From positions 3,224,001 through 3,288,000 of the forward strand of contig OX244046.1 of assembly GCA_945861085.1 (NCBI GenBank): DNA of 64,000 nucleotides, given 5' to 3'. The notes under the pieces are model-generated. The model saw only the letters and a program-made list of their open reading frames with translations. It did no database searches and was not told the origin of the DNA. The DNA comes from Clostridioides difficile_D (GTDB lineage: Bacteria > Bacillota > Clostridia > Peptostreptococcales > Peptostreptococcaceae). Position numbers and translations under genes: made by a program. Shown here in pieces: positions 18,251 to 26,632 of this stretch; within the stretch, counting starts at the first letter, position 1; the number at the start of each line of letters is the position of its first letter.

Positions 18251-18382
18251 CTATATGATGTAATAAGGCAATATATAATGATGTGTGAGTTCCACTTGAT
18301 AGCCGCAATATCCTATAGACAGGAATAGGCTTTTTTTTGATAAGCAACCGTTAGGCAGAGCAAAGCAAATATAAACAGACAT
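18251..18382 (-). CDS. Candidate 43-residue small protein or leader peptide
   Basis: ATG at 18382 is preceded by a strong SD (GAGGAGGTATCACC). It begins MSVYICFALPNGCLSKKSLF and ends in PYYII. It is short, Cys- and hydrophobic-rich, and I recognise no family. It lies between the KTR remnant and the sigma gene, on their strand. It may be a leader peptide or chance; the only strong evidence is the SD. Confidence 0.3.
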   Translation of the reverse strand: MSVYICFALPNGCLSKKSLFLSIGYCGYQVELTHHYILPYYII

Positions 18383-18479
18383 GGTGATACCTCCTCGATA
18401 CCGCCGTGTCCTTTAAGAAGCGCGACTTTAATACGCCCTACGTAAATCCATTCTAAAAAGGAAAACAGCGGTTCTGATT

Positions 18480-18752
18480 TTAGATATGTAAAGAGCCGAT
18501 AACCATGAGTACCTGCTCATAGGTTATCGGCTCTGCGTCTGGCTCTTTGATAACTGACGTATTCATTTGTTGAACATTGATTAGTGTTTCCTGTTTGCAT
18601 TTAGGACAATACAAGGGAAAGTTTTCGAGTGCTGTATCGTTCCGAAGTTTTAGCCGGGTTTTGTTGCCACAAACAGGGCATAACAGCCATTGCTCTGATT
18701 TCCTTAAAATGTCTATCCCTTGATAAGGCGCGTCCTTAAATGTTGTTCCACT
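18480..18752 (-). pseudogene. Cysteine-rich KTR-domain protein, start codon lost
   Basis: The frame reads EQWLLCPVCGNKTRLKLRND...FPLYCPKCKQETLINVQQ, the CxxC...CxxC and KTR signature of a small zinc-ribbon-like protein common in conjugative transposons, ending at 18480. It has no ATG, GTG or TTG start. Instead the frame runs directly on from the TGA of the flavoprotein gene (18753-18755), so it looks fused to that gene by a deletion. Expression would need stop-codon read-through or a lost start, so I treat it as a remnant. Confidence 0.6.
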
Positions 18753-19300
18753 TCATTGAATAGAAGCACCGAGCTTCCTCGCTTCCTCCAATTTCTCGTT
18801 TCCTTTAATATCGCCAATCGCTATTACGCCGCCACAAAGCACTTTTCCAAGACTTCTCCAACCAATATGTTTTTCAAGCCTGTCATACCAATATTCACTT
18901 TCTTCAAAACCATATCCTTCTGCCGCCATAATCAGTACCGAGTTCTTTTTTGGATTGCGATAATTAGAATCACATTCGGCTATGGCAAATAATCTGTCGA
19001 AAGTCGTTTTTAGCTGTCCGCTTATCGACCAATAGTATAAGGGGGAAGCGAGAACAACAATGTCCGCTTCTTTGTAAAGAGGATAGATTTTACTCATCTC
19101 GTCTTGTTGAACACAAGGACTGTCGCAATTTTTCCCGCCGCCAAAGCAACCTTTGCAGCCTTTAATATTCATTCCGTCAAGGAAAAACTCTGTAACCTGA
19201 TTTCCCGCTTCCTCTGCGCCTTTTGTAAAGGCGTCTGTTAGTGCTGCCGTATTTCCCGATTTGCGAGGACTTCATTCAAAATAATGATTTTCTTGCTCAT
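18753..19300 (-). pseudogene. Flavodoxin-like NAD(P)H-dependent FMN reductase, 1-bp frameshift
   Basis: ATG at 19300 after SD AGGAGGT gives MSKKIIILN, then the frame breaks; from 19250 down another frame carries the rest (GCKGCFGGGKNCDSPCVQQDEMSKIYPLYKEADIVVLASPLYYWSISGQLKTTFDRLFAI...). Restoring one G near 19272 would rebuild the FMN-binding loop NGSPRKSGN. This is therefore a flavodoxin_2/FMN-reductase gene inactivated by a single-base loss. It is a diverged paralogue of the intact gene 13 bp upstream. Confidence 0.82.
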
Positions 19301-19312
19301 AAACATAACCTC

Positions 19313-19858
19313 CTAAATATTTTCTGCAAGTGCAATCGCCTTTTTACAGCCGTCTGTCTTTTCAATATCACCGATGTTCAGCACTCCAGGGACTAATACC
19401 TCTCCAACCATTCCCCATTTCATCAATGCGGCAGAACGCTCAATAGGAACGCGAACACCATCGAATACCGACATATCATCTTCCTCACAACACGCAATCA
19501 GAGCGCAGCTTTTGCTGGCAATATCTTTGCCTCCAATCACAAAAGAAAACAGTTTATCAATAATCGCTTTGATTTGTGCCGGAATAGAGTACCAATAGAC
19601 GGGTATTGAAAAAACAATCGTGTCAGCTTCTAAAATTGCGGGAGCAATAGCATTGAAATCATCATCAAAGCTACAAGGCTTGCCTGTTCGATAACAAGTT
19701 TCACAAGCATGGCACCCGCGAACGTTTGCAAAGGCAGCGTCAAATCTTGTGACAGAATGACCTTTTTCTTCTGCCGCTTTGATAAAAGCGTCTGTCATGG
19801 CAAAGCTGTTGCCGTTCTTTCTTGGACTTCCAGAGATAACAACAATTTTCTTACTCAT
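19313..19858 (-). CDS. Flavodoxin-like NAD(P)H-dependent oxidoreductase
   Basis: A 181-residue flavoprotein with the FMN phosphate loop SGSPRKNGNS (~9-18), the Cys-rich GCHACETCYRTGKPC segment of iron-sulfur-flavoprotein-like reductases, and the PVYWYSIPAQIKAIIDK flavin-ring motif. Such enzymes reduce quinones, nitro or azo compounds. ATG at 19858 has SD TTGGAG 8 nt upstream. It is divergent from an HxlR regulator at 19984, the usual arrangement for inducible FMN reductases. GC-rich codon use matches the mobile element, not the chromosome. Confidence 0.88.
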   Translation of the reverse strand: MSKKIVVISGSPRKNGNSFAMTDAFIKAAEEKGHSVTRFDAAFANVRGCHACETCYRTGKPCSFDDDFNAIAPAILEADTIVFSIPVYWYSIPAQIKAIIDKLFSFVIGGKDIASKSCALIACCEEDDMSVFDGVRVPIERSAALMKWGMVGEVLVPGVLNIGDIEKTDGCKKAIALAENI

Positions 19859-19983
19859 ACTCACAACTCCAATCTGTTTTGATGTTGACTTTTTTCATTG
19901 CTTATACTATGATTATAGCGAGAATTAAAAGTAAATCAAGTACGCACATTTATGCTATATACTTACCCAAAGGGGAGTGTAAA

Positions 19984-20316
19984 ATGAGCGAGCGCTGCAT
20001 ATCAAAAGAATGCTTAGGCACAACGGGTTTCAGTTACACACTATCACTGATAAACGGAAAATATAAAATGACAATTCTATACACGCTTATGGAATTTGGC
20101 GTAGTACGTTTTAACGAAATGAAAAAGTATATTGGCGAAATTTCTTATAAAACTTTGAGTGTGACATTGAAAGAACTTGAAGCGGATATGCTTGTTCATA
20201 GAGAAGAATATCCACAAATCCCACCAAAGGTTGAGTACAGCTTAACAGAATGGGGAAAATCTTTAATTCCCATACTTGACGGAATGTGTGAATGGGGCGA
20301 CAATAATCGCATTTAG
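19984..20316 (+). CDS. HxlR-family transcriptional regulator (mobile-element copy)
   Basis: A 110-residue winged-helix protein: KECLGTTGFSYTLSLINGKYKMTILYTLMEFGVVRFNEMKKYIGEISYKTLSVTLKELEADMLVHREEYPQIPPKVEYSLTEWG is the complete HxlR/DUF24 domain. SD AAAGGGGAG supports the ATG at 19984; the upstream in-frame extension has none. It probably represses the divergent flavoprotein genes and responds to thiol-reactive electrophiles, as HxlR-type regulators YodB and HypR do. Confidence 0.88.
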   Translation: MSERCISKECLGTTGFSYTLSLINGKYKMTILYTLMEFGVVRFNEMKKYIGEISYKTLSVTLKELEADMLVHREEYPQIPPKVEYSLTEWGKSLIPILDGMCEWGDNNRI

Positions 20317-20333
20317 GTTTTGATATGCGTAGA

Positions 20334-20372
20334 GCAAATACTAACTAACTAAGTTGGTATCTGCCTTTTTTT
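20334..20372 (+). terminator. Intrinsic terminator of the element's HxlR gene
   Basis: Arms GCAAATACTAAC and GTTGGTATCTGC pair with two G-U wobbles around a 7-nt loop, followed by CTTTTTTT. It is 18 bp past the HxlR stop. Confidence 0.7.
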
Positions 20373-20412
20373 GTCCAAAATCTGCTTTTCATTTGGCATT
20401 TTAGAAATTTCC

Positions 20413-21553
20413 TCATGCCCGATTAAGTCAAGAGGACGCGCTTGACAGTGAGAGCAACAGCATAGCCAATCAGAAGAAAATCCTGCTCAAATATGCGACG
20501 GAAAACGGCTTTCCAAATCCCTTGTTTTCATTGACGATGGAGTATCGGGAGTAACTTTCGATAGACCCGGCTGGAATGAGGTGATAGGGCTTGCGGAAAC
20601 GGGAAAGACCCGGAGGACAAGAAACAGTGGATTGTGGACGAGGAAGCCGCCGAAGTTGTTAAGCGCTGTGCGTAGATGGGAAAGGACCCATGCAGATTGC
20701 AAAGCTGCTGAACAATGCACCCGAAAATATGCGGATATTTCCTAACACGCAGCCCGCTATTGTCAATGAAAAGGTATGGCAACGGGTACAGGAATTACGG
20801 GCTAACAAACGCCGCCCCGCAAAGCAAGCGGAACGGCAAGGGCTTTTCTCCGGGCTGCTGTACTGCGCCAACTGTGGGAGCAAGCTGCATTTTGCAACAG
20901 GAAAGAACATGACCCCGGAACAGGATTGTTACCGCTGTGCAAGGTACAAGAGCAACACGGGCGACTGTACCATGCACTATACACTGGAAGAAACGCTAAA
21001 TCTATTTGTACTGCGTCGGATATTCGATGTAACGGCAATGTTCATAGACAACGCCGACGATTTCCGCATGGTGGTACAGAAGCAGCGTTTTGAGGAAACG
21101 GAAAAGGCGGTAAAGCAGCGCAGGAAAGAGTTGGAACAGGCAAAGAAGCGCATTGCGGAACTTGACCGCATTTTCAAGCGCATCTATGAGGACGACATAT
21201 CGGGCGCGATTTCCCATGAGAGATTTCTAAAGCTGTCTGCCGATTATGAAACGGAGTAAAAGGAACTGACGGAGGAGTATGTCAATGCGGAGCAAACCGC
21301 CGTTGATACTTACGAGCAGGACAGAGCCGATTTTAACAGCTTCGCCGCCATTATCTGCAAGTATGTGGGTATCAAGGAGTTGACGCCCACCGTCGTCAAC
21401 GAGTTTGTGAAAAAGATAATCGTCCACGCCCCCGACAAGTCCAGCGGACACCGCTGACAGAAAATCCAAATTGTGTGGAACTTCATCGAGGAGTTGGAGC
21501 AGGACAAGGACGCACAAACCATTGAATGGCAAAGAAAAAGCAGAACAGCATAG
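20413..21553 (+). pseudogene. Large serine recombinase (TnpX/Tn1549-associated type), heavily decayed
   Basis: Fragments appear in order but in different frames: RLSQEDALDSESNSIANQKKILLKYATENGF (resolvase domain), then after a 1-base loss DDGVSGVTFDRPGWNEVIGLAETG, a large gap, KQWIVDEEAAEVVKR, another deletion, then a long zinc-ribbon/coiled-coil piece at 20690-21259 (LFSGLLYCANCGSKLHFATGKNM...RKELEQAKKRIAELDRIF). In-frame stops occur at 21257 and 21455. The catalytic Ser region and most of the DNA-binding domain are missing, so the element cannot excise itself with it. Confidence 0.85.
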
Positions 21554-21608
21554 CGAACTGCTATGCTGCCCTGCAAATATCAAATTACTTCCTTGTGGGT
21601 GTGCGCCT

Positions 21609-21713
21609 AAATAGAGATAGACCTTTTTTCATTGTTGAAATGATGAAAATATATTTGATTTCATACAAAAAAGAGTGCCTCATGAACTAAACAGTTCATT
21701 TTGAGACACCCAC
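21609..21713 (+). repeat. Right fragment of MITE-like repeat, copy C
   Basis: It continues copy C after the inserted element and matches the reverse complement of 40895-41016 nearly base for base (CATTGTTGAAATGATGAAAA...TTTGATTTCATAC...), ending in the other terminal repeat TTTTGAGACACCC. Joined to 17139-17153 it rebuilds a full-length copy. Confidence 0.82.
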
Positions 21714-21748
21714 TTTTTATATTTCACAAGTACATTTTATTTTGAAGG

Positions 21749-22945
21749 TTATAGTAAATTATTCATATTAATACTATCTACCATTTGGGAAACTTTATCT
21801 ATATATTCTATATTATTGTACAGATTATTATAATACTTATGACTCTCATCTCTATTTCTAAAAGAATAAACTTTTTTATTTAACTTCAAAGCCTCTTTTA
21901 TAATATCTATATTCCTTTTGTTTATTTCACCTACATTAAATCCAGTATCTATTATAACCTTAGAGTTACTTAGGCTCTTAATGGCCAAATCGAAACTCTC
22001 ATCGCTTATCAACTCAAATGGCTTTTCTGTAAACATCTTTATGCCCATAGTTCTACCAATTTCATAATCAATATCATTTTCATGTATTATTCCAGAGTAT
22101 AGACCTATACCTTTTTTAGTAAAAGCTCTATAAATTGGAGTTGCTTTACCACCACCACCAATTATAAAAACTTCATTTTTAGATTTATTACTAATTTCTA
22201 CTGCACCTAAAAGACTATTAAAATTTTTATCATCCAACTCATAAAGCGAATTTATAATATCCTCATCTACTACATCTTCAGGTTGACCATAAGCTATGAC
22301 TTTATTATTTTTTATAAGAGCAACCTTATCACAACTTTTTAATGCTATGTCTATTTCATGTAGTGAAAGTATTACTGATATTAACTTTTCTTTACTTAGT
22401 TTCTTTAGTATATTTATGAGTTCCAATCTATGTTTTATATCCAAATGAGTTGTCGGCTCATCCAATATAATTATTTCTGGTTCTTGAACGAGAGCTCTTG
22501 CAACCAACACCTTTTGTTTTTCTCCATCACTTAGTTCATCAAAATATCTTTTCTTTAAATGTAATGCATCTACAGACTCCAATGCTTCGTCTACCATTAT
22601 TAAATCCTTTTTAGATAGACTCCCAAAAAATCCTGTATACGGATACCTTCCTATATTGACTATATCTTGTACAGTCATTAAGTCACCTAATAATCTATTT
22701 GTAAGTACTAAAGCCATTTTTTTTGATAATTCTTTTCTGGATATATGATTTACATCTATATCATTCAAATATATATCACCTTTTATTGGTGTTATAAGTT
22801 TAGATAAGGACCTCAATAGGGTAGTTTTTCCAGCTCCATTACTTCCCAAAAGGCATAGTATTTCTCCATTTTTTACTTCTATATTTATATCACTTACAAC
22901 TACTTTGTTATTGTATCCTACACTTAAATTATTAGTTTTCAGCAT
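21749..22945 (-). CDS. btuD: B12-type ABC importer ATPase with extra C-terminal domain (BtuD/FecE-like)
   Basis: 398 residues. The first ~250 form a FecE/BtuD ATPase: Walker A GSNGAGKT, Q-loop LTNRLLGDLMTVQD, signature LSDGEKQK, Walker B IIILDEPTTHLD and H-loop SLHEID. The remaining ~140 residues (VFIIGGGGKATPIYRAFTKKGIGLYSGIIHENDIDYEIGRTMGI...) form a second domain absent from ordinary BtuD, starting with a glycine-rich nucleotide-like loop. Last gene of a riboswitch-controlled operon, 2 bp after the permease. The extension does not look like the CbiZ amidohydrolase; its function is unknown. Confidence 0.87.
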   Translation of the reverse strand: MLKTNNLSVGYNNKVVVSDINIEVKNGEILCLLGSNGAGKTTLLRSLSKLITPIKGDIYLNDIDVNHISRKELSKKMALVLTNRLLGDLMTVQDIVNIGRYPYTGFFGSLSKKDLIMVDEALESVDALHLKKRYFDELSDGEKQKVLVARALVQEPEIIILDEPTTHLDIKHRLELINILKKLSKEKLISVILSLHEIDIALKSCDKVALIKNNKVIAYGQPEDVVDEDIINSLYELDDKNFNSLLGAVEISNKSKNEVFIIGGGGKATPIYRAFTKKGIGLYSGIIHENDIDYEIGRTMGIKMFTEKPFELISDESFDLAIKSLSNSKVIIDTGFNVGEINKRNIDIIKEALKLNKKVYSFRNRDESHKYYNNLYNNIEYIDKVSQMVDSINMNNLL

Positions 22946-22947
22946 AT

Positions 22948-23973
22948 CTAAGTCCTATCCTTCCTTTTCATCAATAGCATCACTACAATTGGAGCTCCTA
23001 ATAAAGATGTTATAGTGCTTATTGGTAATTCTACTGGTGATAAAATTACTCTTGATATCAAATCACAAAGAGCTGTAACTATACTTCCTAAAAATATTAC
23101 CACTGGTATTAAAACTCTATTATCTGATGTCTTAAATATCAATTTTGAAATTTGTGGTACTGCAAGTCCAATAAATCCTATAGGACCTGCAAATGCTGAT
23201 ACTATTGCAGCTAGTATACTAGATATAAATACTATCAAAACCCTAAAAAATTTTATATTTATACCAATACTTTTTGCATATTCTTCTCCCAGTAAAAAAG
23301 CATTTAAAGGTTTTATTATAAAGATAGTCATCAAAAGACCTAACATACCAACTATTATAAGTATTTCTACCTTTTCCCATGTAAATCCAGAAAAACTCCC
23401 CATAGACCACACAGTAAATTCCTTTAATTTTTCACTATTTGCAAATGATTGTAACACATTTGTTATACCACTACACACATATCCAGTCATAATTCCTATT
23501 ATTAAAAGAGTTGTTATATTCTTTACCTTATTTGCAAATAGAATGACTATAGACATTACAATCAGAGCTCCTATAAATGCTGCCACAAATATACTCATTG
23601 AATTTATACTTTCAAATCCCAATGTATACCCCCCCAAAATCATAAGTGCTACTGACAAAGTAGAACCTGAAGATACACCTAATATATATGGTTCAACTAT
23701 TGGGTTTTTGAAAAATATCTGTAGTAAGATACCTGATACGGCTAGACAGGCTCCACCTACCATAGTTGCAAGTACTCTAGGGATTCTTATATTGTAGATT
23801 ATTTTATAATGTTCTGTATTATCCATACCTCTTAATACAACATCTATTATTTCCTTAAATTCAATTTTTACAGAACCAAATGCTACACACACTAAAAAAG
23901 TAAGTATCATACCTATAATTAGCGCTATAAATACTGTAGTATTCTTTATTCTAATTTTATTGATAAAATCCAT
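22948..23973 (-). CDS. btuC: FecCD/BtuC-family ABC importer permease
   Basis: A 341-residue protein with about ten TM helices and the FecCD signature segments (NPIVEPYILGVSSGSTLSVAL; GPIGFIGLAVPQISKLIF; SPVELPISTITSLLGAPIVVMLLMKR). It forms the channel for cobalamin or a related corrinoid. The riboswitch upstream of the operon favours a corrinoid over iron-siderophore substrates that use the same fold. Confidence 0.9.
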   Translation of the reverse strand: MDFINKIRIKNTTVFIALIIGMILTFLVCVAFGSVKIEFKEIIDVVLRGMDNTEHYKIIYNIRIPRVLATMVGGACLAVSGILLQIFFKNPIVEPYILGVSSGSTLSVALMILGGYTLGFESINSMSIFVAAFIGALIVMSIVILFANKVKNITTLLIIGIMTGYVCSGITNVLQSFANSEKLKEFTVWSMGSFSGFTWEKVEILIIVGMLGLLMTIFIIKPLNAFLLGEEYAKSIGINIKFFRVLIVFISSILAAIVSAFAGPIGFIGLAVPQISKLIFKTSDNRVLIPVVIFLGSIVTALCDLISRVILSPVELPISTITSLLGAPIVVMLLMKRKDRT

Positions 23974-24044
23974 TTATATACTCCTCTTATCAAACTATAT
24001 TAACTAAACTCTATAAAACCTATCTTTTAGTGTCGTCTTATATA

Positions 24045-25175
24045 CTATTTATCATAGTTTATATAATGTTTGATTTTTTCACCTGTAGTTCCTGGGTGAA
24101 ACATCTCAACTAAATCTACTATTAATTCGTCTGTCTTATCTACTGATTGATAATAATCTGGAGCAAACACCCATAGGTTTCCATTTTTTACAACATCCAA
24201 ATCAGCCAACATAGGTGCACTAGATTTTATAGAATCTAAGTTTGGTGCATAATCTGAACTTGATGAGTATACAAATATATCTGCATCCTTTGCAACTTCA
24301 TGTAATTGCTCAATGCTCACTCGTCCTTCATTTGAATCTATTGAAGCACATGCATTTATTCCACCAGCGATTTTTATCATATTGTCTACATATGAGTCTT
24401 TAGGTGCTATATAAGCATTTCCTTCATATACAGATGCCCATACAACTTTAGGCTTAGTTTTATTTTTTACTTTGTTACTTACCTCTTCTATTCTTTGTAC
24501 TGTTTTATCTAGTTCACTAGTAGCTATATCTTCTTTATCATAAAATGCAGCTATTAAGCTTGTCCACTCCATCCTTCCAAATGGATTTTGCTCTTTATAT
24601 TCATTATCCACAACATAATTAAGCCCTAATTCTTTTAGTTTGTCAATAAATTTTGTATCAGCTTCTGATAAGCCACTACTCACTATAGTTAAATCAGGAT
24701 TTAAGTCTACTATTTTTTCATAATCTGGTGCTAAATTTGAACCAACATAATGTATCTTTCCATTTTTCATTAAATCTTTAATTTCTTTAATAGTCCAATA
24801 CTGTTCTTCTGTTGTTACTGCTTTTATACTATCTAGTTCATCTATTGTTCTTAGAGAACAAGCTTGTGTTGTAGATGCTATTAATACATTGTCCACAGGT
24901 GTTCTAACTATATTAGAATTTTTATACCTTGCAGGAATTTTAATCTTCTTAGGGATTAAAATTAGTTCTCGATTATCTCCATCAATTACTTTTTTAATTC
25001 CATCTTCTAAATCTTCAACACTAAATCCACTTGCATATTTTAATTCTAACTTCTTACCACTACTAACTTGTGTATTATCTTTATCACCTTTACTACATCC
25101 TATAAGACCTCCTACCAAAAAAATTACCATAACAATTAAAAAAAACTGTTTTAAAACATTTGATTTAAATTTCAT
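24045..25175 (-). CDS. btuF: Corrinoid ABC importer substrate-binding lipoprotein (BtuF-like)
   Basis: About 376 residues: a hydrophobic signal ending in the lipobox VGGLIGC, then a type III periplasmic-binding fold (RTPVDNVLIASTTQACSLRTIDEL; PDYEKIVDLNPDLTIVSSGL; DADIFVYSSSSDYAPNLDSIKSS). I chose the ATG at 25175 because SD TTGGAG is 8 nt upstream; the GTG at 25184 is too close to it. First gene of the operon, directly behind the riboswitch and its terminator. The ligand may be cobalamin or cobinamide. Confidence 0.87.
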   Translation of the reverse strand: MKFKSNVLKQFFLIVMVIFLVGGLIGCSKGDKDNTQVSSGKKLELKYASGFSVEDLEDGIKKVIDGDNRELILIPKKIKIPARYKNSNIVRTPVDNVLIASTTQACSLRTIDELDSIKAVTTEEQYWTIKEIKDLMKNGKIHYVGSNLAPDYEKIVDLNPDLTIVSSGLSEADTKFIDKLKELGLNYVVDNEYKEQNPFGRMEWTSLIAAFYDKEDIATSELDKTVQRIEEVSNKVKNKTKPKVVWASVYEGNAYIAPKDSYVDNMIKIAGGINACASIDSNEGRVSIEQLHEVAKDADIFVYSSSSDYAPNLDSIKSSAPMLADLDVVKNGNLWVFAPDYYQSVDKTDELIVDLVEMFHPGTTGEKIKHYINYDK

Positions 25176-25224
25176 CTCTTTCACTCCAATATTTTATTTT
25201 TTATGAGTGGCTAAAAACTTTAAT

Positions 25225-25261
25225 AAAATAAAAAACTTCTCCTAATTTAATAAGGAGAAGC
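25225..25261 (-). terminator. Riboswitch-controlled intrinsic terminator
   Basis: A hairpin CTTCTCCT/AGGAGAAG (25236-25260) with a 9-nt loop, followed on the minus strand by TTTTTTATTTTATT. It lies between the cobalamin aptamer and the binding-protein start, so it is the likely expression platform: B12 binding favours termination. Confidence 0.85.
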
Positions 25262-25329
25262 TTATATATCAACTTTACAAAAAATGAATTGATATTTCAT
25301 TTTATTATAAAGTACAATCTCCACCCTAA

Positions 25330-25502
25330 ATTGCACCTATGTAATACTGGGCAGGTCTCCTGACTCACGGCTTCTCCTCCATCATCCTTCCCAAAATTTT
25401 TTATAAATTTCAGTGGATTTTGATTTTGTATCCGTATACAGTAGCGGGGGCTGTAGTGAATTTACATCACTTTCCCTATTAAACTAATATAGTACCCTAG
25501 TA
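25330..25502 (-). promoter_or_regulatory. Cobalamin (AdoCbl) riboswitch
   Basis: Read on the minus strand, the conserved parts appear in order: AATAGGGAA at the 5' side, the B12-box region CTACAGCCCCCGCTACTGT, a GGGAAGG stem segment, and the 3' motif AGTCAGGAGACCTGCC. This is the class-I cobalamin aptamer. The ABC importer operon lies downstream with a terminator between. This is the strongest evidence that the importer handles a corrinoid. Confidence 0.95.
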
Positions 25503-25581
25503 TTATTTAATTTAATTTAATTTTTATTAAGATAATTGTAGTTTATTGTTGACTACTTTGCAAGATTGATTTAACATATAT

Positions 25582-25635
25582 AAAAAAAGAGTGTTTAAAA
25601 TGATTATAAAAATCAGTTTAAAACCCTCTTTTTTT
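25582..25635 (-). terminator. Terminator of the sugar-acid operon
   Basis: Long near-complementary arms (AAAAAGAGGGTTTTAAACTG with its partner ending CTCTTTTTTT) lie 23-76 bp past the stop of the DapA-family gene. A-run and T-run on both sides could make it bidirectional. Confidence 0.7.
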
Positions 25636-25657
25636 GTTAATATATTTAATTAAGTAG

Positions 25658-26551
25658 TTAACATATATTTAATTCATTCATCAATTTTTTAATTTCACAT
25701 ACTTGCTTTTCATTTGGTTTTATAAATGGGGCAGTCATATAATCGCTTATTTGTAATCCTCTGATAGTCATAGCTTTTTTCATTGCTGGTATAAATGGAT
25801 TTGTTATTAAGTAAAAATCCATTGCTTTATTGATATATTTTTGAATTTCTATAACCTTATCCATATCTTTACTGTTATAAGCTTCAGCCCATTTAGAACA
25901 AACTTCTGGAATTAAATTTGATAGTCCACCTATACAACCTGCTCCTCCAGACATTAGATTATGTATAAAGTTTTCATCATAACCACTATATATCTTAAAA
26001 TCCGGGAACTCTGCTTTCATAGTATTTATTAAATCTCTAGTGTGTCCCATCAAGGTTACTGTATCCTTATATCCAACTATGTTTTTATGTTTTCTTACAA
26101 GTCTTAATGTAAGCTCTGGACTTAAATCATAACCAGTTCTATCTGGATAATTGTATAAATATATTTCAGCTTCTGTATTTTTAGCTATCTCACTATAAAA
26201 CATCTCAATGCTATCATCATCAAGAGAGAAATAATAAGGGCTTATTATCATAACTCCATCTGCTCCACTATTATGTGCATAATTTGAAAGCTCTATAGAT
26301 TCATCTACACACATACGACTTGTACCTATAAACACTTTTACTCTCTTATTGACATGACTAGTTACTAAATCTATAAGTTCTTTTTGCATATCTATAGACA
26401 TATTAAAGAACTCTCCAGTACTTCCCATTATAACTAGACCATCTACACCCCCATCTATAAGATAGTCGTATACTTTTTTATTTCCTTCTTTATCTAAATT
26501 TCCTTCTTCATCAAATATTGTAACAACTGGTGTCAAAAATTCTGCTTTCAT
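25658..26551 (-). CDS. DapA-family aldolase/dehydratase (keto-sugar-acid type)
   Basis: A 297-residue class I aldolase-fold enzyme. It has the GSTGEF motif near residue 43, the catalytic Tyr in LYNYPDRTG and the Schiff-base Lys in IVGYKDTVTL. Within the DapA/NAL superfamily the setting, next to UxaA-type dehydratase, FAH-family and 2-keto-3-deoxygluconate permease genes, favours an enzyme acting on a 2-keto-3-deoxy sugar acid over lysine biosynthesis. Last gene of the operon; SD AGGAGTT precedes the ATG. Confidence 0.85.
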   Translation of the reverse strand: MKAEFLTPVVTIFDEEGNLDKEGNKKVYDYLIDGGVDGLVIMGSTGEFFNMSIDMQKELIDLVTSHVNKRVKVFIGTSRMCVDESIELSNYAHNSGADGVMIISPYYFSLDDDSIEMFYSEIAKNTEAEIYLYNYPDRTGYDLSPELTLRLVRKHKNIVGYKDTVTLMGHTRDLINTMKAEFPDFKIYSGYDENFIHNLMSGGAGCIGGLSNLIPEVCSKWAEAYNSKDMDKVIEIQKYINKAMDFYLITNPFIPAMKKAMTIRGLQISDYMTAPFIKPNEKQVCEIKKLMNELNIC

Positions 26552-26632
26552 AATTTAAACTCCTAAAATTTATTTTAATATGTTCATTTAATACATTCAG
26601 ATTCTGCCTTAATATTAGCTATATTAAAACAT

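Larger units (their letters stand above)
17154..21608. mobile_element. Decayed integrative element (Tn916/Tn1549-like remnant)
   Basis: About 4,455 bp with clearly higher GC than both flanks. It carries conjugative-transposon accessory genes (HTH_16 protein, sigma-like factor, KTR-protein remnant), flavoproteins with an HxlR regulator, and a wrecked serine recombinase next to the right end. The ends are imperfect inverted repeats: AAGGAAGTAA at 17167-17176 and TTACTTCCTT at 21585-21594, each 13-14 bp inside its boundary. Both boundaries fall inside one MITE-like repeat, which fixes the insertion site to within a few bases. No conjugation, mobilisation or resistance genes remain. Confidence 0.82.

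Noticed and set aside
17858..18328. Short plus-strand ORFs
   Set aside because: Overlap the sigma-factor pseudogene in antisense and show no SD or family resemblance.
20487..21583. Several minus-strand ORFs (60-118 codons)
   Set aside because: Antisense to the serine recombinase remnant; GC-rich coding DNA creates open shadow frames. None has a recognisable domain.
23015..23797. Long plus-strand ORF (260 codons)
   Set aside because: Lies antisense to the whole BtuC-type permease gene, has no SD or recognisable family, and reads as low-complexity shadow of membrane-protein codons.
25658..26551. 4-hydroxy-tetrahydrodipicolinate synthase (lysine dapA)
   Set aside because: The fold and Lys are shared, but no other lysine gene is near, and the operon is for sugar-acid catabolism.
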